A stretch of DNA of 64,000 bases from Chthonomonas calidirosea (lineage in GTDB: Bacteria > Armatimonadota > Chthonomonadetes > Chthonomonadales > CAJBBX01): assembly GCA_020722705.1 (NCBI GenBank), contig DYKI01000003.1, positions 1 to 64,000 of the forward strand. Reading direction: 5' to 3'. Below, in pieces: positions 49,084-58,262 of this stretch. Position numbers and translations under genes: made by a program. Every line of letters begins with the position of its first letter. Within the stretch, counting starts at the first letter, position 1. The notes under the pieces are model-generated. The model did not search any database. It saw only the letters and a program-made list of their open reading frames with translations, and was not told the origin of the DNA.

Positions 49084-51240
49084 CTATCGTCGTGATGCCG
49101 GTGTCGTGAGCGCCGTTACCCTGCCGTTCATCGAGGCGACATACGTCAAACCGGCAGCTCCAGCCGGACTGGAGAACGAGAAGCCGGGGCGCGGCGAGTA
49201 GCGGGCAATGATCGCGCCGGATTCGGGATCCAGCCATGTCACTCGTCCCTCTACGGATCCGATCGCGATCAAGTCGCCCGTTAGGGATGGCGACGAGTCG
49301 TAGTTATCAGCTCCTGTTTCGGCCTTCCAGATCAGGCGACCGTCTTCAGCATCCATGGCATAGCAGTTTCCGCGGCCGCTTTCGCCGAGGCCCCCCAGAA
49401 AGACGCGTCCCCTGTGGACCAACGGTGACGAGTAGCCGAATGTGTCTGAGCCTGCCGGCGCCCGAACGGCCCATAGCTCTTCGCCATCGGAGAGGCGCAT
49501 GCAATGCAGCAGGCCGTCATTGGTGCAGATGAAAACTCGCCCATTGGAGATCGAGGGTGACGCGATGGCCGGCGAATAGTAGAAGCTCAGCCGGCCCTTG
49601 CCGCCCTGGGTTCGTCCCATCTCGCGTTTCCAGGCCACGGTGCCCGTCGTCGTGCGGATTGCGTAGACGGCGTTGTCCCATCCGCCGAGGACAAACATGC
49701 CATCGGATGCCGCCGCGCGTGACTGGAAGAACGAGCCGGTAGGCACCGACCAGGCGCGCCTGCCTGTTGCCACGCTGACACCATGAATGGCCCCGTTCCC
49801 TCCGACGCACACAATGCCATCGCTGACCGCCGCTGTGGCGAAGATGGGGGCACCCGTGTCGTAACGCCAGCGCAGCCTCCCTGTCCGGCGATCGAGACAG
49901 TAGAGGTGATGGTCCATAGAGCCGATAAAAAGCGCATCACCCTCGATGGTTGGGGACGAGTAGATGCTGCCCGATGTGGCCCGCTTCCATTTCAACCGCC
50001 CCGTCTTGGCGTCCATGGCATAGGCATTGCCATCGAACGAACCGACATATACAGTGGCCGCCATGTTTCCGCCGTTTGCGGGCGACCGGTCATCCGCCAC
50101 AGCCGGTGAGCCTTGTATTGTGCTCTTCGTCAAGTGATCCCACACTTCACGCACCGGTGCATCCGGGCTATCTGTCTGGAATGGTACACGCAACGTTGTC
50201 GTGTCGCCGCTCCCGTCCGCAACGGTCACTTCGAGAACGTGCCATCCGGGCAGAAGGCTGGAGGCGTCAAGCTCGGCCTGAAGCGCACCGCGGGCCGAAG
50301 CAGCCATCGTTCCGCTCAGCGATGATCCGAGTACCGACCACTGCGCCTGGAGCCGACGGTCGTTTGCGCGTGGCTGCGTTTCGAGCCGGAATCGGCGACG
50401 GTCGAGCAGGGGAGACCCTGCATCATCCCACAAGACGCGAAGCTTGGGTGCCGCTGGCCGTGCCAGTCGGATCTCGGCAATCGTACGGCTTGACCATTCG
50501 CCGTTCGTCCTGGTCTGCCGTTTGACCGTCGCCGTGCCCGATCCCACCTCGACCTCATGGTATGATCCCTGGTAGAGTCCTCTGGCCATGAAGCACTCGA
50601 TGCCGTTGACCTTCCAGTGCAGGTCGGCATGCCCGTGTCCGATGAAAGCGGCCACGACATTGTGGGACCTGAGAATCTCCAGCAGTTCGTGGGCATTGTC
50701 AATGTTCGTTCGTTCACGGCCGAACCAGTGGTGCAGGAAGATGAACACGGGTGTGCCCCGCTTCAGCTTGCGCAGGTCGGATGCGAGCCACGTGAGCTGT
50801 GCTCCATCGAAATGTCCCCAGTGCTCAAGGACGACCGTGCTGTCGAGGAGGACGAAGTGGCAGCCCGCGTGGTCGAACGACCTGTAGAGAGGGCCGCAGG
50901 CGCGTTCGAAGGCTTCCTTCCCCAGGGGGGCCCATCGAACGTCGTGGTTACCAGGGACGGCATACATGGGCAAGCGCGAGCCTGTGATGGCCTTCGCATA
51001 GGCTTCAAACTCAGAGGTCCGGCCCAACTCGGTCACATCGCCGGTATTCACGACAAACGCAGGCGCAGGCGAGGCATCCTGTTCGCGTTTCAGCAGCTCG
51101 ATGACCGGATCAACGTTCTTGCCGACGGCGACATGCGTATCAGTGATGTGCAGGAACCTGAACGGCGCCGGTCCTGAATCGGCGCGGCACTGCGCTCCCC
51201 AAGGGATGAGCGCGAGCGCGAGCGCAAGGTGTAGCTTCAT
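49084..51240 (-). CDS. Exported calcineurin-like phosphoesterase fused to PQQ-type beta-propeller
   Basis: A 718-residue exported protein. Residues 1-20 are a signal peptide (LALALALIPWGAQCRA). Residues 27-270 form a metallophosphoesterase with HITDTH (31-36), GD (67-68), GNHD (97-100), LHH (169-171) and GHGHAD (201-206), all expected dinuclear-metal ligands. A beta-sandwich (about 275-370) links to a PQQ-like eight-bladed propeller (about 375-718) with recurrent A-x-D-x-x-T-G-x-x-x-W blades (YAMDAKTGRLKW, YCLDRRTGRLRW, YAMDAEDGRLIW). ATG 51240 is used because the long upstream frame is non-coding and a signal follows. Substrate unknown; possibly a phosphoester outside the cytoplasm. Confidence 0.88.
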   Translation of the reverse strand: MKLHLALALALIPWGAQCRADSGPAPFRFLHITDTHVAVGKNVDPVIELLKREQDASPAPAFVVNTGDVTELGRTSEFEAYAKAITGSRLPMYAVPGNHDVRWAPLGKEAFERACGPLYRSFDHAGCHFVLLDSTVVLEHWGHFDGAQLTWLASDLRKLKRGTPVFIFLHHWFGRERTNIDNAHELLEILRSHNVVAAFIGHGHADLHWKVNGIECFMARGLYQGSYHEVEVGSGTATVKRQTRTNGEWSSRTIAEIRLARPAAPKLRVLWDDAGSPLLDRRRFRLETQPRANDRRLQAQWSVLGSSLSGTMAASARGALQAELDASSLLPGWHVLEVTVADGSGDTTTLRVPFQTDSPDAPVREVWDHLTKSTIQGSPAVADDRSPANGGNMAATVYVGSFDGNAYAMDAKTGRLKWKRATSGSIYSSPTIEGDALFIGSMDHHLYCLDRRTGRLRWRYDTGAPIFATAAVSDGIVCVGGNGAIHGVSVATGRRAWSVPTGSFFQSRAAASDGMFVLGGWDNAVYAIRTTTGTVAWKREMGRTQGGKGRLSFYYSPAIASPSISNGRVFICTNDGLLHCMRLSDGEELWAVRAPAGSDTFGYSSPLVHRGRVFLGGLGESGRGNCYAMDAEDGRLIWKAETGADNYDSSPSLTGDLIAIGSVEGRVTWLDPESGAIIARYSPRPGFSFSSPAGAAGLTYVASMNGRVTALTTPASRR

Positions 51241-51474
51241 ATGCCGGACGTAGACCTCCCCCTTCCGTGTCGTCAATACGGTACCCCAACGGTTGAGGAA
51301 CACCGTCGAGAGACCCGCAGGCCGCGTCGGTTCTCTATGGGGGGGCACACTCCCGACTTCGGAAAGCTGTGAAGGAATGCGTTGGACCCGTGCCCAATAA
51401 ACCCATAACAGGGCGAAGTGGAGTGGCAGTAAACTAGTGATCGAGCCAATGGATGTCATAGAGAGGATCCACAC

Positions 51475-54402
51475 GTGGATGCGGCGCTGAGTGTGGTCAT
51501 CCTGGAGGACCGCCGGCAAGACGCTCTGCTGATGGTGGGGGCCCTCGAAGAGCACGGGTACAAGGTCAGGTGGACTCGCGTGGATACGCGAGAGGCCCTT
51601 GCGGAGGCACTGCAGCACGCCCCGGACGTCATTCTTGCCGACTATCAGTTGCCTGGTTTCGACGCCTTGGAGGCGCTCGGCATCTCGAAGGAGCTTTCTC
51701 CGCGCACGCCGTTCATCGTTGTGACCGGTGCGCTGGGTGACGAAGCGGCTGCTGCGTGCATCCGAGCCGGGGCTACGGACTATATCCTGAAGGACCGCCT
51801 GGCTCGGTTGGGCAGCGCAGTCGAAGCTGCCATAGAACAGCGCGGGCTTCGTGACCTTCAGGCAGCGACCCTTGACGCGCTGGCTGCCAGCGAGCGCAGG
51901 TTTCGATCGGTGTTCCTCTACAGTCCCGTCGGTATGGTCGTGCTCTCCTCCGATCTCCAGATACACGATGCAAACCCCGCGTTCTGCGCAACGGTAAGGC
52001 TGGCGCTCGATGAGATTCTGAGAAGGGGCTTTGCCGACCTGGTGGCTCGCGAAGATCGGCTCCGTGTCGAGCACCTGGCCGAGGCACTTACCGAGGGCAG
52101 GCAGAGCACGGAGTCGATTCAGATACGCCTGTCGACCGGTTCCCGCGGGCGCGTATGGGTCCAAACCTCTCTCTCGTCGCTTGCCGTTGATGACGATACG
52201 CCGACCCACATGCTGGCGATCGTCGAGGATATCAACGAACGGGTCCTGGCCGAGGAGACCGCACGGCGCCGTGATGCGATTCTGCAGGCCGTTGGCCGGG
52301 GCGCCGAGCTCTTCCTTGGCGATGGGGCATGGGACGACGTGGTCCATGCGTATCTTGGGCTCATAGGCCGATCAGCCTCGGTTGTCTTCGCGGGCGTCGT
52401 CAAGGGCTGCTCTGACGGTGATGCGGTCCTTGTTCACCGATGGGACGACGATCGGGGCGTCGGAGGTGCAGGGCAAACCGGGATTTCGGACCCGAGCCAT
52501 GCCCGGATGCCTGCGGCGCGACCTGTCTCCAGCGAAGTGATTGAGGAAGCGGCTCGCCGCAGCCGGGAGTGGCGTTTGGCTGATGGTACCGAAACCCTCC
52601 TGCCGTGCCAGGAGCTGCCTGCGCCGCTTACGTTAATCCGGATAGGCGTCCGACAGCAGATTTGGGGCTGCCTTGTCGTGCTGCAATGCCCTGGCGGCCG
52701 TATGTTGGCTCCATCCGAGATCGAGGCCCTCCGTACGGCTGCTGACCTCCTTGGAGACGCCATTCAGGACCGCGAGGCAGCCGAAGAGCTTCGCATCAGC
52801 GAGGAGCGCACCCGCCTGATCGTGGACACCGCTCTGGATGCCGTCATATCGCTCGATGGTTCGGGCACAATCACCGGCTGGAACGCTCAGGCCTACCGCA
52901 CATTCGGATGGACTGCTTCCGAGGCGATTGGGAGGTCCTTCCTCGATCTGGTCGTTCCCGTTGAAGCACGCGACGAGTGGCAGGCGCATGGCGTTGGTCC
53001 GCACCAAGCGGAAGATCATGAGCAAACGGCGGATGTGCGTCAGTCCAGCCGATTCGAGACGGTTGGTCTGAGACGCGACGGACGCGTTTTCCCGGCGGAG
53101 GTTGCGGCTTCGCGGACACTGTTGGATGCGTCCACGATGCTGGGGCTGTTCGTTCGTGACCTGACGGCACAGAAGGATGCCGAGTACGAACTCGGAGAGG
53201 CCCGTCGTCAGGACGAGACCGTTGCCGCACGCATCCAGCAGGCCATGCTGGTAGGCGATCCTCCGATCGAGACGCCTCGACTGTCCATTGCCAGCGAGAC
53301 GTTTCCAGGAGAGGTGGTAGCCGGTGACTTTGTGGCCACGCTGCGTCACGACGAGGACACCATAGATGTGGTCATTGGCGACGTGATGGGCAAGGGCGCC
53401 AACGCGGCATTGTTGGGCGCAATCACAAAGGGCTACGTGTACCAGGCTGCGCGCACGCTGACGCTCCGCCTTTCCGAGTTCCGTAGATTGCCCGAGCCAC
53501 ACGAGGTGGTGGCGGCACTGCATTCGCACATGACGAAGGAACTCCAGCAGCTCGACAGTTTCGTAACGCTGATGTATGCCCGCTTCGATCTGATGGCCAT
53601 GCGATGCACGCTTGTTGACTGCGGCCATACGCGAAGCGTTCACTGGCGGTTTTCGGACGGAAGTTTCGAGCTCGTCCAGGGCGACAATCTGCCGCTCGGC
53701 GTTGCGGACCGTGAGTTTTTCGCACCGCTGAGGGTGCCGTTCAGTCCGGGGGACCTTTTCTTCTTCTACTCCGACGGAGTGATCGAGGCCGAGTCGTCGA
53801 GCGAGGAGCGGTTCGGCGAGGAGCGGCTGATACAGGCGATCGCGTCGTCGCCATCAAGGTCACCCGTGCCGCTGATCGCCCATATCCAGAAGGCTGTTCG
53901 TGATTTTCAGGGCGATCAGCCGCCATCCGACGACATGACCTGCCTTGTTGTCTCTATAGGCCATGCATCGCCTGAGCGCCCTGCATTCCAGCGGACACTT
54001 GAGATACCGGGCACGCTCGATGCGCTGGAGCCGGTTAGAGAGTTCGTCGAAGCGTTCTGCGCTGACATGCCCGGTCCGAAGCTGCACCCGGAGGCGGTGG
54101 ATGCACTCAAGCTGGCCGCCCACGAGGCGACCTGCAATATCATCGGTCACGCTCATCTGGGGCGTCCCGACATGCCGGTGCAGATTCTGGCTGAGGCATA
54201 CGAGGACCGCATTGAGCTGCGCTTATTCGACATAGGCACTGGGTTCGCCCTGGAGGACGTCGAGACCCCGTTGAGCGACGGAACTCAGCCTAGCGGCTAC
54301 GGGATCTTCTTGATGCGGCAGTTGGTGGACGATGTGGACTATCGCCGGGATGAGCTTGGCCGCAACTACGTCTGCTTGGTCAAGAGACGCCGGAGCGTTT
54401 AG
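51475..54402 (+). CDS. REC-PAS-GAF-PAS-PP2C(SpoIIE)-HATPase signalling protein
   Basis: A 975-residue soluble protein combining a response-regulator receiver (about 1-122; phospho-acceptor Asp56 in LADYQLPG, acid pocket E11-D12, Lys106), PAS (about 140-258), GAF-like (262-430), second PAS (442-565), SpoIIE/PP2C phosphatase (580-830; GEVVAGDF, GDVMGKG, YSDG, PSDDMT), and RsbW-type anti-sigma kinase domain (845-975; N-box HEATCNIIGHA, DIGTGFA, GYGIFLM). GTG 51475 follows GAGAGGA by seven bases. The convergent STAS gene is the logical substrate. A kinase and phosphatase for the same antagonist in one chain would make a self-contained switch gated by phosphorylation and ligand. Confidence 0.93.
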   Translation: MDAALSVVILEDRRQDALLMVGALEEHGYKVRWTRVDTREALAEALQHAPDVILADYQLPGFDALEALGISKELSPRTPFIVVTGALGDEAAAACIRAGATDYILKDRLARLGSAVEAAIEQRGLRDLQAATLDALAASERRFRSVFLYSPVGMVVLSSDLQIHDANPAFCATVRLALDEILRRGFADLVAREDRLRVEHLAEALTEGRQSTESIQIRLSTGSRGRVWVQTSLSSLAVDDDTPTHMLAIVEDINERVLAEETARRRDAILQAVGRGAELFLGDGAWDDVVHAYLGLIGRSASVVFAGVVKGCSDGDAVLVHRWDDDRGVGGAGQTGISDPSHARMPAARPVSSEVIEEAARRSREWRLADGTETLLPCQELPAPLTLIRIGVRQQIWGCLVVLQCPGGRMLAPSEIEALRTAADLLGDAIQDREAAEELRISEERTRLIVDTALDAVISLDGSGTITGWNAQAYRTFGWTASEAIGRSFLDLVVPVEARDEWQAHGVGPHQAEDHEQTADVRQSSRFETVGLRRDGRVFPAEVAASRTLLDASTMLGLFVRDLTAQKDAEYELGEARRQDETVAARIQQAMLVGDPPIETPRLSIASETFPGEVVAGDFVATLRHDEDTIDVVIGDVMGKGANAALLGAITKGYVYQAARTLTLRLSEFRRLPEPHEVVAALHSHMTKELQQLDSFVTLMYARFDLMAMRCTLVDCGHTRSVHWRFSDGSFELVQGDNLPLGVADREFFAPLRVPFSPGDLFFFYSDGVIEAESSSEERFGEERLIQAIASSPSRSPVPLIAHIQKAVRDFQGDQPPSDDMTCLVVSIGHASPERPAFQRTLEIPGTLDALEPVREFVEAFCADMPGPKLHPEAVDALKLAAHEATCNIIGHAHLGRPDMPVQILAEAYEDRIELRLFDIGTGFALEDVETPLSDGTQPSGYGIFLMRQLVDDVDYRRDELGRNYVCLVKRRRSV

Positions 54403-54532
54403 GCCACGGGCTCGGTTGGTGCTGCCGACGGCACGGTCAGACTGCCATTGCGGTTCGAAAATGCCTCGTGTGCGCTGCGTCTACAGGGTTCGGCAGGTGA
54501 AGATGCCTCGCTGTGATGCAACCCGAAGGCGT

Positions 54533-54862
54533 CTAGCGACCGAGCGCCTGGGCTCGGGTGTCGTATATGTCGAACACGCGGTGCATGCGAACCATTTCCA
54601 TCACTGATCGAACCGGCTTCTGCAGCGAGCAGAGCTTGAGCGTGCCGCCGCCCGCGGTCAGACGCCTGAGGCAGGAGAGAAGAGCGCCAAGCCCCGAGCT
54701 GTCCATGAAACGCACCGACGACATGTCCAGCACGGCCTCCTTGGCGTCTGCCAGGACTGGCTCCATTGCACGCTTGAACGTGTTGGCGTTGTTGGCATCC
54801 AGCCGGTCGGCTCTGATCACAACAAGTACCACACCGCCCTCGCGCTCGACTGTGAATTCCAC
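54533..54862 (-). CDS. STAS-domain anti-sigma factor antagonist
   Basis: A 109-residue SpoIIAA/RsbV-type STAS protein: VVLVVIRADRLDANNANTFKRAM split around residues 10-33, AVLDMSSVRFMDSSGLGALLS (conserved MDSSGLG with the phosphorylatable Ser near residue 57), KLCSLQKPVRSVMEMVRMHRVFDIY. GTG 54862 was chosen because GGAGGA lies six bases upstream; ATG 54883 would extend it without homology. It lies 130 bases from the end of the PP2C/HATPase protein, convergent. In partner switching, RsbW-like kinases inactivate and SpoIIE phosphatases reactivate the antagonist. Confidence 0.92.
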   Translation of the reverse strand: MEFTVEREGGVVLVVIRADRLDANNANTFKRAMEPVLADAKEAVLDMSSVRFMDSSGLGALLSCLRRLTAGGGTLKLCSLQKPVRSVMEMVRMHRVFDIYDTRAQALGR

Positions 54863-54966
54863 TGGGCTTCCTCCGACATACACCTAAGCTGTGCCTGCCG
54901 CCATACATGATCGTCGAAGACCCGCACCAAGCCGGTAAAGGGCAGGTTTGCTCACTCGTGTGTATC

Positions 54967-54995
54967 AGTATAACTCCTCACAGCTCAAATCACAA
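54967..54995 (-). promoter_or_regulatory. Promoter of the STAS gene
   Basis: On the minus strand TTGTGA (54995-54990), 17 bases, then TATACT (54972-54967). It lies about 105 bases upstream of GTG 54862 and reads toward it. Confidence 0.5.
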
Positions 54996-55139
54996 GCACC
55001 GGAACATGTGGCGCTCGTTCGGTATACTTCCAGTCATACCGCGTTGCGGAGAGCTGCGGAAGTATGAATGGCTATGTCTGCCTACGGGGAGTTCCAACAC
55101 AGACCTGCGTTGCGGTAGGCATACGTGCATGAGATCGAG

Positions 55140-55145
55140 TATAAT
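55140..55145 (+). promoter_or_regulatory. -10 box of tRNA-Ala
   Basis: A perfect TATAAT ends 14 bases before the mature tRNA-Ala 5' end. A -35 box with standard spacing is not obvious. Confidence 0.55.
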
Positions 55146-55159
55146 GGTCGCCGTACCAT

Positions 55160-55233
<74 letters not shown>

Positions 55234-55274
55234 ACACTCCTTTGTTCATCAAGATCGCAACATCCACACGGCTT

Positions 55275-56003
55275 ATGCGGTGCTTGGGCAGCGTTTGCTT
55301 CGCCCTTTGTGTATCCACAACCGCAAGTGCCGAGCCAACGGACAGCGCCAAGCTGATGGTACTTGTTCAGCCAATGGGCAGTCACACGGCTGTTGTGATG
55401 ACCTTCTCCGAAGTTGTGCCCCATGCAGAGGCAAGGGCGCGACTTGCCCGCCTTGCCGAGCTGACAGGCGCGCACATCGTATCCAGTGACATCACGGACA
55501 TAACCGTGGCGACGCCGGCCGGGTCGTCAAGGGCATCTGCCAGGCAGACAGGCCTCGAGGCCTTGCTTAGCGGAATGCAGTATTCGGCCCAACGGGCTTT
55601 CATCCTTCAGCCTTTTCTTGCAGCCTTCGGCGATCTCGGTCGGTTCGATGTGTTGTTCCTGACTCAACGCGTAGACGGTTTCGCCGGGCTTCGCTATTGG
55701 GATGGAGAGGGGATATCGGTGCGGCTCCTGCAGGATGGCGCGCCCTATCGGTACCGATTCGTCGTTTCGTCCGATGTTTCGCCCGCACTGACGCTGCCCG
55801 TATATCATCCTGTCGCCCCGAAGATGCCAGACCCTGCTCGGTCCAGCGATCACTCCAAGCTTCCGGGGCCTTGGCTGTTTGGCGCAGCTTTGCTGTCGGG
55901 CTGTGCCGTGTTCATTCTATTGCTTGCTCGGGCCCGCTTGCGTGCGGCAGGTCGGTCCGGTCAGTTCACCGCCGGGAAGGGAGAAGTTCGTGATCACGCT
56001 TGA
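55275..56003 (+). CDS. Uncharacterised exported protein with C-terminal membrane anchor
   Basis: A 242-residue protein I do not recognise. ATG 55275 starts a signal peptide (LGSVCFALCVSTTASA, cleavage near residue 19), leaving an extracytoplasmic domain of about 185 residues and a C-terminal helix (about 205-226, WLFGAALLSGCAVFILLLA) followed by Arg-rich cytoplasmic residues. No Shine-Dalgarno sequence is visible. A longer frame would start within tRNA-Ala and is rejected. It overlaps the first pilT gene by 14 bases, so co-translation suggests a role near the type IV pilus or another envelope ATPase. Sequence shows no pilin or PilN/O/P-like motif that I can name. Confidence 0.7.
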   Translation: MRCLGSVCFALCVSTTASAEPTDSAKLMVLVQPMGSHTAVVMTFSEVVPHAEARARLARLAELTGAHIVSSDITDITVATPAGSSRASARQTGLEALLSGMQYSAQRAFILQPFLAAFGDLGRFDVLFLTQRVDGFAGLRYWDGEGISVRLLQDGAPYRYRFVVSSDVSPALTLPVYHPVAPKMPDPARSSDHSKLPGPWLFGAALLSGCAVFILLLARARLRAAGRSGQFTAGKGEVRDHA

Positions 56004-57057
56004 CGAGTTGCTCACTTACGCACAGGAGCAGGAAGCCTCCGACCTCTTTATTCGGGCGCGGTGCAAGCCTGCCCTGCGCGTTCACGGGCGCATCAAGGAA
56101 ACCGACTTCGACGTTCTGAGCCCCGAGGACACTCGTGCCATTGCCTACAGCAAGATGACCGGGCGTCAGATCGAAGAGTTCGATCGGCATCACGAGATGG
56201 ACCTGGCATTCGATCTTGGCAACACGGCCCGCGTCCGGTGCAGCGTCTACAAGCAGCGAGGAACCGTTGCTCTGTCCAACCGTCTCATCCCCATGCGCAT
56301 TCGTTCTCTCGAAGAGCTTGGGATGCCACCCACCCTGGCCGAGTTTACCAAGAGTCGCAATGGCCTGGTGCTCGTAACAGGCCCAACCGGATCCGGCAAG
56401 TCCACGACGCTTGCCGCCATGATAGACCTCATCAACAGCACGCGCAGGGTTAATATTGTCTCCATCGAGGACCCCATAGAGTACGTCCATCCCGACAAGA
56501 TGGCCATCGTCAGCCAGCGTGAAGTTGGGATAGACACCGACTCGTTCCAGGAGGCCCTCAAGCGCGTCCTCCGGCAAGCCCCCGACGTGATTCTCATCGG
56601 CGAGATGCGCGATATCGAGACGATGAACGTTGCCCTGCAGGCAGCAGAAACCGGACACCTGGTCTTCGCGACCGTCCACACATCCAGCGCAGCGGAGACC
56701 CTGGACCGCCTGTCCAATATGTTTGCGCCGCATGAGCGACCGATGCTATGGCTTCGTCTCTCCGTTTCGCTCAGGGGTGTGGTGTCGCAGAAGCTCCTTC
56801 CCAGGGCCGACGGACTCGGGCGAGTCGCCGGTGTTGAGGTGATGGTGGTCACGCCGACGATCACCAAGATGCTCGAGGAGGGCAAATCCGAGGATATCTA
56901 CAGTCAGATCCGTCAGGCCGGCTTGGAAACGTACTGGGGTATGCAGACCATGAACCAGTGCCTGGTGCGCTTCGTGAAGGCCGGTGTCATCACAGCGGAG
57001 GAAGCCCTGGCCAACGCGGGGAACTATACGGAGATGCGGCAGATGCTGCGCCGCTGA
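55990..57057 (+). CDS. pilT: PilT-family type IV pilus ATPase (first of three)
   Basis: A 355-residue PilT-type hexameric ATPase that would power pilus retraction. N-terminal PAS-like domain (about 1-100) with SDLFIRARCKPALRVHG, then the RecA-like core with Walker A GPTGSGKST (131-139), Asp box SIEDPIEYVHPDKMAIVSQREVG, Walker B DVILIGEMRDIET and His box AETGHLVFATVHTSSAAETLDR. The usual PilT C-terminal AIRNLIRE is replaced by TITKMLEEGKSED, so it may be a PilU-like accessory ATPase. GTG 55990 follows GGGAGAAG and is backed by alignment with its two paralogues. Confidence 0.92.
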   Translation: MITLDELLTYAQEQEASDLFIRARCKPALRVHGRIKETDFDVLSPEDTRAIAYSKMTGRQIEEFDRHHEMDLAFDLGNTARVRCSVYKQRGTVALSNRLIPMRIRSLEELGMPPTLAEFTKSRNGLVLVTGPTGSGKSTTLAAMIDLINSTRRVNIVSIEDPIEYVHPDKMAIVSQREVGIDTDSFQEALKRVLRQAPDVILIGEMRDIETMNVALQAAETGHLVFATVHTSSAAETLDRLSNMFAPHERPMLWLRLSVSLRGVVSQKLLPRADGLGRVAGVEVMVVTPTITKMLEEGKSEDIYSQIRQAGLETYWGMQTMNQCLVRFVKAGVITAEEALANAGNYTEMRQMLRR

Positions 57058-57156
57058 CGCTTCCGATGAATCCGGGCCCTCCGTCGGCGTCCAGGCGTGC
57101 CGTCGGCAGCGGTCGTTGCCGAGACACCTGAGCCCTCGCGTTCGTATTCGACAACA

Positions 57157-58257
57157 ATGGTACACATTGACGATCTGTTGCGCATGCTCGTGGAGAGTGA
57201 GGCTTCCGACCTGCACTTGCGCGTAGGCGAGCCTCCCATTATGCGCGTCCACGGACTTCTGCGCCGTGTGCCCAACCTCCCCGTGTTGACCGATCGTGAC
57301 ATGTACGACACCCTCTACATCATGCTCAACGATGACCGGCGCACCAGGTTCGAGCAAAATATGGAGCTCGATATGTCCTATGCGGTGCCGGGTCTCGCCA
57401 GGTTCCGCGTCAACCTGTTTCGCCAGCAGGGACATGTGGGTGCCGTCATGCGGGTCATCCCTTACATCATCAAGAGCATTGATGAGCTAATGATCCCGCC
57501 CATCGTCAAGGACCTTTGCATGCTGCCCCGAGGACTCATCCTCGTGACCGGCCCGACCGGATCGGGCAAGTCAACGACGCTGGCCGCGATGGTTCATCAC
57601 ATCAACGAACGCAAGCCAAAAGCCATCATCACCATCGAGGATCCGATCGAGTACCTGCATACGGACAAGCTGGCAAGCATCAACCAGCGCGAGATTGGTG
57701 TTGATACCCACAGTTTCGCGGCCGCCCTCAAACACGTGATGCGGCAGAACCCGGACATCATCCTCGTAGGCGAGATGCGCGACCTCGAAACTATCCATCT
57801 GGCTATTACCGCTGCCGAGACGGGGCACCTCGTGTTCGCAACACTGCATACGACCGATGCGCCGCAGACCATTGACCGCATCATTGACGTATTCGAGCCC
57901 GAGCAGCAGCAGCAGATCCGCACCCAGCTCGCCGTTACTCTTCAGGCCGTTATCTCGCAGACATTGCTGCCGCGAGCCGACATCACGGGACGCATCGCTG
58001 CATTCGAGATCATGGTCTGCACTCCCGCCATCCGGACGTTGATCCGCGAAGGCAAGACCTACCAGATGTACACCGACATCCAGACAGGCAGTCAGTACGG
58101 CATGCAGACGCTGGATTCGCATCTGCTGCAGCTCGCGCTGCAGGGTCTCGTGCTGTTTGAGGACGCTCAAGCCAAAGCCTCGAACCCATATGAGTTCGAG
58201 ACGCGATACAAACGCGCTCTGGAACGCCGCACCGCCGGCGAGCAGAGTGCGGCCTGA
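57157..58257 (+). CDS. pilT: PilT-family type IV pilus ATPase (second of three)
   Basis: A 366-residue PilT paralogue. SDLHLRVGEPPIMRVHG, Walker A GPTGSGKST (132-140), Asp box TIEDPIEYLHTDKLASINQREIG, Walker B DIILVGEMRDLETI and His box AETGHLVFATLHTTDAPQTIDR are intact. The retraction signature is nearly canonical, PAIRTLIREGKTYQMYT. ATG 57157 aligns with the starts of the other two copies; GTG 57097 would add 20 residues without homology, and neither has a clear ribosome-binding site. A 99-base gap separates it from the first copy. The C-terminal tail (about 345-366) is charged and may be copy-specific. Confidence 0.93.
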   Translation: MVHIDDLLRMLVESEASDLHLRVGEPPIMRVHGLLRRVPNLPVLTDRDMYDTLYIMLNDDRRTRFEQNMELDMSYAVPGLARFRVNLFRQQGHVGAVMRVIPYIIKSIDELMIPPIVKDLCMLPRGLILVTGPTGSGKSTTLAAMVHHINERKPKAIITIEDPIEYLHTDKLASINQREIGVDTHSFAAALKHVMRQNPDIILVGEMRDLETIHLAITAAETGHLVFATLHTTDAPQTIDRIIDVFEPEQQQQIRTQLAVTLQAVISQTLLPRADITGRIAAFEIMVCTPAIRTLIREGKTYQMYTDIQTGSQYGMQTLDSHLLQLALQGLVLFEDAQAKASNPYEFETRYKRALERRTAGEQSAA

Positions 58258-58262
58258 CGACC

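Larger units (their letters stand above)
54863..55159. other. 297-base non-coding stretch before tRNA-Ala
   Basis: No open frame with family features is visible. It holds the likely minus-strand promoter of the STAS gene (54995-54967), an isolated TATACT at 55023-55028 without a -35 partner, and the TATAAT of tRNA-Ala near its right end. No terminator-like hairpin was found. Confidence 0.6.

Noticed and set aside
51241-52347. N-terminal extension of the phosphoesterase frame
   Set aside because: It runs antisense through the signalling protein's REC and PAS domains; a signal peptide starts at ATG 51240.
55023-55028. TATACT as a plus-strand promoter
   Set aside because: No acceptable -35 box at 16-18 bases upstream and no gene directly downstream other than tRNA-Ala, which has a closer TATAAT.
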